Source: Trochalopteron elliotii
Lineage: Eukaryota; Chordata; Aves; Passeriformes; Leiothrichidae
DNA: 64,000 nucleotides
Assembly: GCA_024734555.1 (NCBI GenBank)
Contig: JANPWX010000477.1
Location: forward strand, 310,784 to 374,783
Direction of reading: 5' to 3'
In this document: piece by piece, positions 1 through 12,000 of the stretch
Layout: the number at the start of each line of letters is the position of its first letter
Numbering within the stretch: the first letter of the stretch is position 1
Notes under the pieces: model-generated
Database searches by the model: none
What the model was told of the DNA's origin: nothing
What the model saw: the letters and a program-made list of their open reading frames with translations, nothing else
Program-made: the position numbers and the translations under genes

Positions 1-2412
1 GGAAGCAGGAGGTGGGAAGCCAGGACTGCTTTTGTTTATCTTTTTGCACTTGAGCTGTGTCAGGTGCAAGTGAATTTAAAATTTCTTTAAAAAAGGGGAA
101 GAAGCTGAACAGTGAGTGAACAAGGCTGGACCTTATCAGGAAGCTCTGCAGAACTTTTAGGGTCAGACTGGTAGTACAGCTGAAGTCATTTGAAATAGAA
201 AAATAATCGGGGTTTTGTCTTTGAAGGAAATAGGAGTCTTGACTAGCCTGATAAATTCTATGTGAGTGCATGATTCTTTGTCCTGAATAGTACAGTTCCA
301 TTGTAAAAGTGTAGCTTTCTATATTGTCTAGGAAAAAAAATCAGACTATGCACATGGTTATAAGAATCCAATGATTTAGTTTTTGTTACTACCCCCACCA
401 GCTTTTTCATCACTGCCTTGATTGATTCACTGTACAGCCAGGCAGGGTGACAAACCACTGAGCAGGGACCCACTGGCTGTCAGATCCTCTGAAACGCCTT
501 GGCAAGTCACTATTGATTTACAAACTCGTGTGCACACTCTCTCAGCCTGTTGTGAAACAGTTTAGTTGAAAACAAAATCCTGAACTATCTTTTTTTCCCA
601 TTTTTTAAATTTTATTATTTTCTCTGATGGTTTAGCACTGCTCTTTGGTTGGAGAAGTGGAAGTTTATTTCTCCAGTTGGCTGCTTGTAAACACTTTCCC
701 CTCTTGCTACAGCTTGTGTGTCTCAGCCTGGCTCTGTCTCTCCAGGTGTCACTTTTTTAGTTATCACATCCTTGGCTTTTTGTTTGTATATATGTTATAG
801 TCCCACAATGCCATGGACAGTTCTTCTGGAAAAGAGCCTCTTTTTTATATCTGAAAGTCTTTTTTCCTTGTTTCCAGCCTACCAGAGCTGGGAGCCTGCT
901 CCAGCAAGAGTTTCAGCTGGATTGCTGGGAAAGTCACTTCACAGCAGGAGAAATGGAGCATTAGATACCTCATCGAAGGAGATTATAAAATTTTGATCAC
1001 CAAGGAGTTAAAAAAAGATTCAGATAAGCAATTTTCAGATGCAGGCATAGACAAAAGGCAGCACAAATTATCAGTGGACCCCTTCCAGCCATGGGATTAG
1101 GAGGTCAGTGGGCTGGGGCTTTCTGTAACATTGATATTAATAATGAGCAGTGGTTTCAGAGCAACTTGGCAACTTCAGAACTACTTGGCTGATAGAGATG
1201 TCTCTCTAGACTGCCAGTCAGTTGAAAAAGATTCAGAAAAATGTCAAATGCTTTCAAAAGATATTTCAAACTGGCATCTGGATGCTGGCATTCTAGTTAT
1301 CCTAAATATCACTGGGGAGAAAAATGGCATTAAGAGAGAAAAGGATTAAAATGTATGAAAAGTGCTCGCAGCTTTGAGGCTTATTCACTCAGCTGCAAGG
1401 AAGAAAATTACTCATATGAATACCTCTATCTGCTTATAATTCAGATTAAATTTGCAGAGCCATAAGAGTAGGTTGTTCTTAAAATTTAATTCACCAAGGG
1501 TAAATCAAATTTGATGAGAAAACCTAAGATCAATAATAAGCTGCCTCTGTCCTTCTGTTCATTTTGTAAAATAATATAGAAAACAATACTGTCGATATAA
1601 AATTAAAAAGTTTCCAGTAAGTGTTGCATTTAACGCAGAAAAATTCAAAATCAAAATATTTTTCTCCTGAGTTTGGTAAACTTTCGGTTCCTCAGTCACA
1701 AATATTTCTTGATAAATAATTTGGTTTTAGCATCTGGGAACCATTTCTCTCTCTGTCTCATGGATGTTCCCAGGTTGAGTTTCTTGATTTTGTGGGGACA
1801 AGGCACCCTTGCAAGGGGATATGCCATTGATGGACCAAAGTAAACAATAAAATATCCATTTAAATACTGGATTGTTTATTACTGAATTACCAAATTGATC
1901 ACTAAATAATTAAATACCCATTTAATTACTGAGCTTCATTTCCTGAGGTCTGGCCTGCCAGAAGACTCTGATGAAAATTGCGTGGTATTCAGAGGTACAA
2001 CATTTGAAGAGATCAGCATTACTGGGAGGCTGGATGGTGCTGAGGCCTTCTGGAAACAGAGATTGCCCCAGCAGACCCCCATGTACAAGGCAGCACAAAG
2101 AGTGACCCTGATGGCTTATCAAGAGAGGAAAGTTGGGTTGTTTATGACTTTTTTTGGATTAGAGTCATGAGTTGGCCTCTGCAGGTAGCCAAGTGTAGGA
2201 GAAGTGAATACAGGTGACTTTGCCCCTGATTAAGTGACAGCTGTGTTAATTACCTAATATAGCCTCACCCCTGATGAGTTACCAATATACCCAGCTATAC
2301 CCAATAAAGACAAGTGTGATAAAAGGGAGTGGGTTTGCTAGAGAGGCTTATCATGGCAGATCATGAACATGAAAACTTTGAGGAAGAAGGATCCTGGGGG
2401 GAAGAGAATCCC

Positions 2413-2718
2413 TGTTGTCAGGTCAGCCTGGATCTGTAGTTAGAGCCTGTTGTTGGAACCTGCAGTTGCAGTCTAGCCAGGTAAAAGCCTGCAGTCAGAG
2501 TCTGCAAACTGATACCTGCAGTCAGAGTTTAGCAGGAAATAAATAACCAGCAGTCAGAGGCTGCAAGGGAACCCTACAGCAGGAGCTTGCAGCAGCCAGA
2601 GTCAGTGAATGATTAGAGTCAGGATGGCTGAGCTGTAAAGAGAAATGAATCTGGACCCTTTTCATGCTGTGATAAACAAGAAGTCTGTGTCTTGGCTCAT
2701 TTCTGCCCTCTAACAACA
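2413..2718 (+). mobile_element. LTR-like segment, possible solo LTR of an endogenous retrovirus
   Basis: The segment begins with TGTTGT and ends with ACAACA, a perfect 6-bp terminal inverted repeat of the TG...CA type used by retroviral LTRs, and is about 306 bp long. Near its right end is a GATAAACAAGAAG stretch followed by a T-rich and C-rich run, as in an R/U5 region. It contains several imperfect copies of a GCAGTCAGAG unit (about 2460-2610). I see no target-site duplication and no gag, pol or env reading frame next to it. It could instead be unrelated sequence with a chance terminal repeat. Confidence 0.3.
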
Positions 2719-2864
2719 GGGCTGCTGCAATGGCCGAGCACTTAGGACAACCCTCAGTGTGGGACAGGGAGGAAATAGGCAGAGAAAAAGCAATGGAGAT
2801 GAAGACAGGAAGATTCACTCCCAGTGACTGCAGTGGGCAAACAGGTTCCTTGAGAGAAACAAAT

Positions 2865-2950
2865 TCAGAATCATGGAATCACAGAATGGTTTGGGTTGGA
2901 TGGACCTTAAAAGTCATCTCGTTCCACCTCTCATCATGTGGTTCCAACCT
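2865..2950 (-). mobile_element. CR1 LINE 3'-end fragment
   Basis: The + strand reads as the reverse complement of the CR1 3' terminus: AGAATCATGGAATC, then an ACAGAATGGTTTGGGTTGGA core, then a degenerate CTTAAAAGTCATCTCGTTCCA. Only the last 85 bp or so of the element survive, which is typical of 5'-truncated CR1 copies in birds. Confidence 0.65.
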
Positions 2951-3539
2951 CCAAAGCTTAACATCTAACTGCTGGTTTAGGTAGTGAGAAACAAAAGTGT
3001 CAAACCTAAAATACTAATGGAAACCACCCCTCCTCACCCTTTCCTGGGCTGAATTTCTCTCCAGCGTTTCCCTCGGTACTGTTGTAAGTCCCTTTCATGA
3101 GGCAATGGCAGCACGGGGTCTCCTTGCTCTTCACCCTTTTCTTCTGCATTTCCCCCCTTACATGTCTCCCCTGATCTGGTGAGAGGCTCAACGGACTGTG
3201 GTCCCTTTGGGTTTTTCACTTTCTTGCTCCATGAGAGAGATATTGTGTGTTGTCCTGTGTTTCCACAGCAAAACTCTCACTCTGACCTTAAACTCTTTTA
3301 AACATGAGTTAGTAAAGACACATTTTCTTTAAGGGAATTGGAAACCCTACAATTTTCTGTACAGGTGTGATAAGTTCCATGGCAGATGAACCAGTTGCAG
3401 TGCTGGTACCTGCGGGTCCTTGGGTGATGACATGGAAAAAAAAATGTCAGCCAATATGAGAAGGATCCCATGCACTGAATTCCACCTGGAAGTTAAAATC
3501 AAATTAATCAGATTTATTTTATAATTTTTCTTTCTTATG

Positions 3540-3775
3540 ATAGGAATAAATATTAATGTAAGATTTTATATAAATATATATATTTATATATAATTATAGT
3601 AACATATTATATATTATAACACAAAAATATTATAATTTATAATATCTTATATAACATACAATATAAAATATTATATCATTATATTACATATATTTATATA
3701 TTATATATAAAATAATTGTATATAATATTTTATATAATATTTTATATAGTTATATATATATAATAATTTAAATTA
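3540..3775. repeat. AT-rich low-complexity tract (TATA/ATAT blocks)
   Basis: About 235 bp are almost wholly A and T, built of TATATAT, TTATATAATA and ATATTTATATA blocks with many self-complementary stretches. It lies about 435 bp upstream of OPN5 exon 2. It is probably a decayed (TA)n microsatellite. No coding potential. Confidence 0.85.
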
Positions 3776-4209
3776 AACTAGAAATTTATCCCTCAACATC
3801 TGATTAGAGTATTTAATAAAGTTGAAATTGGTCAGATTCTGGTTCCTGTGATTATAGAGAGCTGAATTTCATTCTCGTGGCTGTATAGATGTTTCAGTGA
3901 GAACTGGGTTGGTCAGAGCAGAGGGATTCTGGGGTTTTTGTTGTGGGCATTCCTTCAATGGCTGTGCAGGCTCAGGTGGTGAAAGCAGTGCCCAACTGCA
4001 GAGGGGGAAACAGCATTTTCTGTGGGAGGGATGTGTCTGCAGTCGAAGTCTCTGTGAGCTGCACAATGACAACGAGAGGATCACGTTTCAGAGTAAAATG
4101 CCCACAGGTTCAGGCTGAAAAGATCAGGGAATTTCACAAGGAAGATGGAGTATTGCTGTTTTTGAGGATGATTTTAATTTGAATGTTATTCTATTTTCCA
4201 TTATTACAG

Positions 4210-4329
4210 GGATCCTTTCGACTCTGGGGAATGGGTATGTTATTTTTATGTCCTCAAAGCGAAAAAAGAAGCTGAGACCTGCTGAGATAATGACTGTTAA
4301 TTTAGCAGTGTGTGATCTGGGCATTTCAG
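4210..4329 (+). CDS. OPN5: OPN5 exon 2: TM1 to TM2
   Basis: The exon follows the acceptor TTTTCCATTATTACAG and ends before the donor GTAACT. It opens with the last two bases of a Gly codon and closes with the first base of a Val codon. It encodes ILSTLGNGYVIFMSSKRKKK, then LRPAEIMTVNLAVCDLGIS, which is nearly identical to vertebrate OPN5. GNGYV is the TM1 Asn motif and NLAVCD is the TM2 N-L-A-x-x-D motif. The basic SKRKKKLRP run is the first cytoplasmic loop. Confidence 0.94.
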
Positions 4330-6043
4330 GTAACTTCATGTTGTTATTTTTCCTCGTTTTTACTATCTCACCATTCTGCCTGGCAGCAGCAAGAGACTTT
4401 CCTCTGGAAGTCATGGGAGCACCAAATGCCTTTTGCTGCGGATATTTCTGCTCTATTATTTGCATGTAAATAATAGGAGAGGAGGGAAAACAACATTCCT
4501 GAACAACTTAATGGGAAGAAATGAACGTTACAGAGGAGAAATTAGAGCTGATTTTATCAAACAGGCAGAGCTGTTCACCCCAGCACTGGGCAGTTCTCCA
4601 AAGGCAGCTTCCATGTGCACCCTGGCACAATAAACACAAAATACTCAGTATTACAGGTGCAGAAAATTATGTTTTCTTGCCATAGGATGAAATAGAAAGG
4701 GTCCAAATGCCTCAAAAATACACATTTAGCCCAATAATTGGAAAATGCCAGTGGCCATCAGCCCATCAAAGCTAATAGTTTTCTCTCTAGTGGCCATCCT
4801 CCTTTGTCTCTGGATCAGAAAAAATAAGCATTTGTGTCAATCTGTAGAGTATGAGCCAACTGGGAGGATTTTAATTTTAGCCCCACAGTCTGGATGTCCT
4901 GGCTTTGGAGAGGTTTATCCAGAGTTGCAGAGATGGATGTTTTGGCTCTTGACATGAGACTGATTCAGCTGCTCATGGGTAAAAACAGGGACAGGGCTGG
5001 ATGTCCTTTATAAAAGAATATTTTGGATGGCAGACAATCCAATGGGTATCAGGACCCAGCTGACCATGAGATCTCCCCGGTGCCATATAAATGGAATTAT
5101 GTTCCCATGCTTGCAGAGGCATCCATCCCCTATGTGTTGTATATATTGGGACCTCTGCCCTCAGCTCCAGTGCACCCTTTTCCTACCCTTGTCTCTTCCA
5201 GATGCTTTTGCCCTCATCTAACTGCCAAAAATATCACTGAACAATATAAAACAATGGCTCCCACCCTCCCCAGACTGATGCTTGTTTGGTCTTGTGTGTC
5301 ATGAGAGCTCAAAGCTTTGCTCATCCCTGCAGATTCCAGTGGTTTTCCTCAGTAAACATGGATTTCTGAAGGAAATGCTAATTAGTAGAAGAAAGATGTT
5401 GGTATACATATCACTGCTACCACACAGAGAAATCCCAGTTATTTCTTTGGCATTTCTGTCATGGGCACACTTCTTCCATCTCTCAACACTTAGAAGTTAG
5501 GGAAAAAACCCAGACTGGCTTTTCCCTCCTCTGTGATATTCCCATTTTCTTTGTGTTTTAAGAATCTGTATTATAAGGCTCATATTAGCCACTCCAATGA
5601 GAAGGAGTGTTTCAGGAGAATTTCCCCAGCTTCATATTCTGAATGTTGCCCAGAGAAGCTGTGTCTGCCCCATCCCTTAAAGTGTCCAAGGCCAGGTTGG
5701 GTGGGGCTTGGAGCAATCTGGGATAGTGGAAGGTGTCCCTGTCCATGGCAGGGGGTGGAATGAGATGGTCTTTAAGATCTCTTCCAATCCAAAATATTCT
5801 GTGATTCTATGATTAAATGAATTTAAACAGGTAACCATAAAAACTCTGTGTCCCAGCTATTCAAACTACAGCTTGTTTGGGACCCCTCTTAGTGTGAGGG
5901 CTGCCAATGTCTCTGTTCAGGTCTGTTACCAGTGCACCACTTGGTCGCCTTGCTTTTGTCCATGGGGATGTCAATCCATCTGGAGTTTAAATTTTGGAAC
6001 TAAAAATAGTGATTTCCAGAGCCATGCTTGGTTTTCTCTGTTC

Positions 6044-6077
<34 letters not shown>

Positions 6078-9000
6078 TAATGGAAGGTGCTAAGTTGAGA
6101 AATGTGATGGGTTCTGTCTGCTGGGCAAACTGAAGATCGGATTTTTTTTCACAAAATCTTCATATTTCACACACCTGTCTTAACAACTTTTTGAAGAAAA
6201 GAGTTCTGCTTCCTGCAGATTTCCACAGGGTGGCACCAGCCCCTTGTTCAAAGCTGCATCAGGCTCATCCTGCACTGACACCGTGCTCTGGGCTGCTCTG
6301 AGTCCTGCTGCTGAAGAGAATTTTGATTTTGTGCATGGAAATGTGTCGGCCTTTAAAGCTGTCAGTCACTTACATGCCTGAAGTTGCTGACTTGATTGTT
6401 AGCACATAACCTAGACCTTGCCATATTTAATGTTTTTCTTGAAACCTTAATCACTGAGGTCAGCTTTTGCTTGAAAAATTAAAAGTGCATTTATTCTGCC
6501 CAGAGAAAAGCATATAATGCATTGACCTGAGCACATCCTGCAGGTCCAGGCAGAACTTTCCTTACAGGCTTAGGCTGAAGGAAAGTAATCCAAAAAATAC
6601 CTTTTTTAAAAATTCATCTGATTTTGAAGGGTTTTCAATCCTGATGCTTCTGGCATAGAAGATGGAGCAAAGGTAATTTTCTGCGAGATTCTGTTTTGGA
6701 AGAAGTGTTTTAATTTTCTGTTAAGAATGAGAAGAGAATGCATGGTTTTACATCAGTTCAATGTGAAATGGAATGTTTTTAGGACAAATATTTTCCTGCA
6801 GGTCTCTTCAACAAAATAAAGATTTTTATCTTGGTTTCTATGAATGGGTTATCTTGTGGGAAATACAGTTTGCAAGATCATTTTTGCCCTCTCATAAACC
6901 AATTCACTGAGCTTCTATGACATTACAGACACTGTGGTTCAGCCAGGGAAACCAGCCCAGGGAAGCTGAGTGTTTTCAAATCCTTGAGGTGCTCTGGCTG
7001 CACCTGTGCAGGAAGGAATACTGTCACAGGAATGTAGAGTTCAATATTTAATGTTGTTTGAATGTTGCAGTTGGAATGTTCAGGCCTGGCAGAATTTAAG
7101 ATCAGGCTGGCAAGTAAAACTGAAGTGCTTGGAAAATGGATGTCCCTAGATTATAAATTTTTGAGTTTTCAGTTCCATTAAAGTTGATTTTTTTTCTTTG
7201 CCTAAATTAAGACCAAGGAAAAGGTAATAATTAGGAGAAAGCAGAGATTTCCAAGTAGATAATTACAATTTTCAAACTTTCTCTTTGTCACAATACAAAG
7301 AATATGAAAAATGTAAGCCTGCTTTAAGGTGAGAATGTAATATCATTTGACCAAATTTCACTTCTTCCATAATGCAGCACTCACTTTTACCTGTGGAGCA
7401 ATGAGCTAAAGTGCCACTAAGAGAGCCTCAAAAATAGTTTCTCATTTCCCATCTCTTTGGGGAAGCTTAGACTGTTTTGATATCTGTGTGCAGTGACTTG
7501 CTAGGAGGCACCAAAGAAATGTGTGGCATGGAGAGAAGCTGAAACCACTTCTGCAGCTCAAGTCCCTATCTTTCCTTCCCACCTAACACTTTCTTTACCT
7601 CACTGTGTATCCTACTGCTGGGCCTTGACAGGTTTGAAAAAGTCCTTTTTGAAGGCAAATTTCTTTACCTTGTGCATGAAGACACCCAACAGGCTACTGG
7701 GATTTAAACTAAGTAGATCTGTTCTTGTTTCAAGCTCTGACTCACCATCAGCTATCCTGTTTAGGTACTGGCCTGTGGATTTAACATATACTCTGATGGC
7801 TTCATAATGAGAAGAGCCTGCCCATGATTGATTCCAGAGTGTTGGTTTACCTCTGGTTCCTGTGGTTTATAGTAAAGCACCTATTTCCAGCCCTTTTCCA
7901 GGTTTGGCTCATCCTAGCACATCATGGGTACTATGGGATTTTCCTACAGCTGTCTTAGGCTCAGTCCTGTGCATGGAGCCCCCACAAGCCATGGAGTCAC
8001 AGAATGCTTTGGGTTGGAAGGGGCCTTAGACACCATCTTGTTCCAACCCCCTGCCATGGGCAGGGATCCCTTCCAGTGTACCAGGTTGCTCCAAGCCTCA
8101 TCCCACCTGGCCCTGAGCACTTCCAGAAACGGAACATCCACAGTTTCTCTGGGCAACCCATGACAGTGACTCACCACCCTCACAGTAAAGATTTTCTTCC
8201 TAATATCCCATCTAAATTTACCTTCCAGCTTAAAGTCATCACAAACTGTGCCTGAAGCCCTTTGTCCACATTGCAGAGTATTTTGAAGGATATTAGCTTT
8301 GTGCAAGGGAGAGGGTTTGCCTGTCTGATAAAAGGAGATTTTCTCAAGGATGGATTTTATCAGTGGGCTAATGTTGTCTCCTCCTCTTGAAGTTGTAGGC
8401 AAACCCTTCAGCATCATCTCCTTCTTTTCTCACCGCTGGATGTTTGGGTGGATAGGCTGCCGCTGGTATGGATGGGCTGGTTTCTTCTTTGGCTGTGGGA
8501 GCCTCATCACCATGACAGCTGTCAGCCTGGACAGGTACCTGAAAATCTGCCACTTGTCCTATGGTAAGACAAATATGTGTCTATATATAGATAACTGTGT
8601 TAGCTATGGCTGTAGGAAAGCTGTATTAAGTGCTGCAGTTTACTACACTGAAATAATAATTAATTTCTTCAGAATACTTTTCTTAAATATAGAGGGGAGT
8701 ACACAGAGGAGAGAAGCATGTTTGCATGATCCAAGAAATCCCAGTTAAATTCATTTTGCTGGACATAACACCCTCACTGTTGTCCCTCTGCTCTCTGCTA
8801 AAGCCATGAGTTTTTGTAACCCCCTCATAGATAAATCACTTATCAAGGCCTATTAGCATTAACAGATGCAAGTACTGCACATATTGCAGGGTCTTATGGA
8901 TCAACACATAAGAATATTCCTTATTAGATGCCTAAATTCCTCTGCAATGTGTGGCAAGCCATTTAAAAAACCTAAGAGATTTGGAAGGGCAATAAGTCAT

Positions 9001-12000
9001 AATGTGAAATAGTGTCTCAAATATGGAAATGGAACCTGAGAGGATGAAATGAATTTAGCAGTGTGTTACCACCATATCCACCAATATCTTGTACCTCTAG
9101 AGTATGATGTATTATAACCTTCATTCCTTTCAGTTAGATGATATTGTCACAGTTTAGAAAATATGTTCTTGCATTGTAAGGGACTAAATTCCCATCCAAA
9201 ACCAGGGAATGCTCAAGGTGACTTTACAAGTAATAAACCCCTTGCCCATGTGACTTGAGGAACACAACAGATTTCTTTATAATGACATATAATGTTGATC
9301 ATGTTAAGTTATAAGGAATGTTTGCAGCTAGGAAGTGTAAGTGAGGCAGTCTGTGCAAGCAGATAAAAGCTGTGGAACTGTGCTAAGATGTGCTATCATA
9401 GACCCTGCCGTGTCCATACTTTTCCCCTAAATGAGAGTACAGGGGAGGTCTCTTTAGCTGAGTTTTAGATACACCAATATTATTAAGCAGGATTTCAGTT
9501 CTTTCCATAGAAGCCTTCTTAAAATAGTTCAGTGCTAGCCCAAACCACAGACAATTTTTCACAGACTTGGTGAGCTGAAATGAATATTTCATGGGTGGCT
9601 GTATTCATGCCACCAGTTGTGGTGTTTAACATGACATCTTAGTTCACAGGAGAGAAAATGTTTCAAAAATCTTTATTCTCAAAGATTCTAATCATGATGG
9701 TCCATACAACATGATGGAGAGCCATAATGTTACTCTTTTAATAGTTATGCTATTGCTGTTTCATTTTTCCACCCCTGAACACAGCAAGCCACCTTTCTGT
9801 CTCTCAGCCATCACACATGAATACATCATTTGTCAGGCAATGTTTGTTTTCCTTCCAGTGACCTGGACATGTAAAATCAACTGTGAAGGGACACTGGACA
9901 CATCCAAATTGCAAGTGTTTCTTTTTCAGGTTTTGTTTTAAGTCACTCTGAAATCCTGAAGAAATCTCCTTAATGTTAGTGTGAAGTGAGTGAAAAATCC
10001 CCTGTGAGTCAGAGGCCACAGAGGACTTGGGAGTTCCAAGATAGAAGATGTTATAACACCATATTCCAAGTTCCTGCAAAAATTAAAGTTTTAAATTTGT
10101 TAGTCCTATCTGAGTCCTACATGTTGAACATGTAGGTGGTGATGAAAACCCTACAAACTGAAACTTTTTCTAGATGAATTAGAGCCGTATGAAAGATGAG
10201 CACAGAGAGACAATGCTCTGATCTTCAGGAGTTCTATTTGCACTTTATTAAAAAGAAGGGCAAGGATACATGAAAACACATATTACAGATACTTCTGATA
10301 GCACACATATGGTGATTTTCTCTACTGGAAAAGAATGAAAAAGTAAAATGAAGTCTTAGATATCTCATTTCCACTGTAAAGCCTTGTTTTTCAGTCATTG
10401 AGTTTGAGCTTTAGTCAGGTAACATAGGAGAGAAAGAATAGGAAAAAACCTAAGTTACATTAAAGAATTGAAATTACTGGACAAGATTCCTATGACTGTT
10501 GCTGGATTGGTTGTTCAGATTTCTTTAGTTTGGACTCTTCTCTGTTGTAATTCATCACAAATTAAAGCAAAGATCTGAAATAAGGCGAGGTGGAGTCTTC
10601 CATGTGAGTGTGCCTTTGTCTTCACAAGGCACAACATGAACTCAGGGTAACTATGGACACCTGCAAAGAGCCAAGATGAACATGTCAGAGTTGTTGTGAA
10701 ACAGTCAAAAACCCTCATATTTCACAGAATCATGGAATGGTTTGGGTTGCAGGGGACTTCAAAGACCATCCAGTTCCAAAGGCCTCACAGGGACAGCTTC
10801 CAACTAGATCAGATTTCTCACAGCTGATGGAATCTGTGTGGGGCCAGAATGTTGTTAGCTCCTCGAAGGCGTGTCACCTCCTGAGGGCTGCCAACAGCCT
10901 CAGAAAATGGCTTATAAGAATAGTGAGATGGCATGATGAGAGGTGTTTGAAAGGCAAAAGATTTAATAAAGACAAAAATAGCAAACTATACAAAAATGAA
11001 ATAAGATGTGCAAAGTGCAGGGAGGATCCTTGCGCTCGCTATCACACCCTGAACATGCACCACGCTCTCCTTTAAGTACCTAAGTATCTATGTGGGCTTT
11101 TTGGCATGCTGCCCAGCAGAAATAGCTGCAGGTCTTGAGTTGCATTTCAAGGATCCAACAGGTGCCTTTGTCCTGGCACAAGGCCAATTATGGTGAGAAG
11201 AACATAGAAGTTTCTGGTTCTTTGCCTTGTAAGTGAAACAAGGAATTGAAACCTAAATCCTTTCCCAGTATGGAAATACCTGCGAAGGAAATAACCTGCT
11301 AAGGTGTGGGGTGCATTTCTAGACACAGCCACAACCAGCATTCCTTGAATACTTCTATGTGCCACAACATATTCCATGGTGCCAAACACATCTGGACATG
11401 AACTTGTAACTCTTGAATTTTCTTCCAGGTACCTGGCTTAAGAGGCACCATGCATTTATCTGCCTGGCAATAATCTGGGCCTATGCTACATTCTGGGCTA
11501 CAGTGCCTTTTGCTGGCGTGGGGAGCTACGCCCCTGAGCCCTTTGGGACCTCCTGCACTCTGGACTGGTGGCTGGCACAGGCTTCAGTGGCTGGGCAGGT
11601 TTTTGTTCTGAGCATCCTTTTCTTCTGCCTCCTGTTCCCAACTGCTGTGATTGTGTTCTCCTACGTCAAAATAATTTTAAAAGTCAAATCATCCACCAAA
11701 GAAGTCGCTCACTACGATACCAGGATCCAGAACAGCCACATACTTGAAATGAAGCTGACCAAGGTAGATAGAAATGCTTTCTTGAGTTTGCTGCGTTGGG
11801 TCATAGAAGTAGATTTGGAGACAATAACATGGTGCTCTGAAGGTGGTTTTCATAGCTTTCTGCCCTGTTACTGTCAAGATGGGGAAAAAACAGGAGTGGA
11901 AACATAATTCTGTGATTAGGACACTTGTGTCCCTGAGATCATGATTCACTCTGAAGATTTGCCACAGCTTTCCCCTATGACTTTACAAGTCATATCATCT

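Larger units (their letters stand above)
1..4209 (+). other. Sequence upstream of first visible OPN5 exon (probable intron 1)
   Basis: No coding exon is recognised here. OPN5 in vertebrates has a first coding exon giving the extracellular N-terminus and the start of TM1 (about 45 residues). I looked for a + strand segment encoding that part of TM1 followed by a donor site and saw none, so exon 1 is inferred to lie before position 1. The stretch holds an LTR-like segment with internal CAGTCAGAG repeats (about 2413-2718), a CR1 tail fragment (about 2865-2950) and a very AT-rich tract (about 3540-3775). Short open frames in it have no recognisable domain and are taken as chance. Confidence 0.5.
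4330..8392 (+). other. OPN5: OPN5 intron 2
   Basis: This is a 4.06-kb phase-1 intron bounded by GTAACT and CTCCTCTTGAAG. It contains a + oriented CR1 fragment (about 5620-5815), a 27-base T run at 6046-6072 and a - oriented CR1 (about 7995-8270) that ends only about 120 bp before exon 3. I see no further exon in it. Confidence 0.85.
8564..11428 (+). other. OPN5: OPN5 intron 3
   Basis: This is a 2.87-kb phase-1 intron bounded by GTAAGA and TTTTCTTCCAG. It contains a short CR1 end (about 10722-10830) immediately followed by an LTR-like segment (about 10850-11160). The rest is unique-looking AT-rich DNA with no exon I can recognise. Confidence 0.85.

Noticed and set aside
4124..4465. 113-codon - strand open frame over OPN5 exon 2
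   Set aside because: It is a shadow of the conserved + strand exon and has no recognisable domain.
7944..8417. 157-codon - strand open frame
   Set aside because: It crosses a CR1 element and exon 3 antisense. The recognisable part is the decayed CR1 ORF2 C-terminus.
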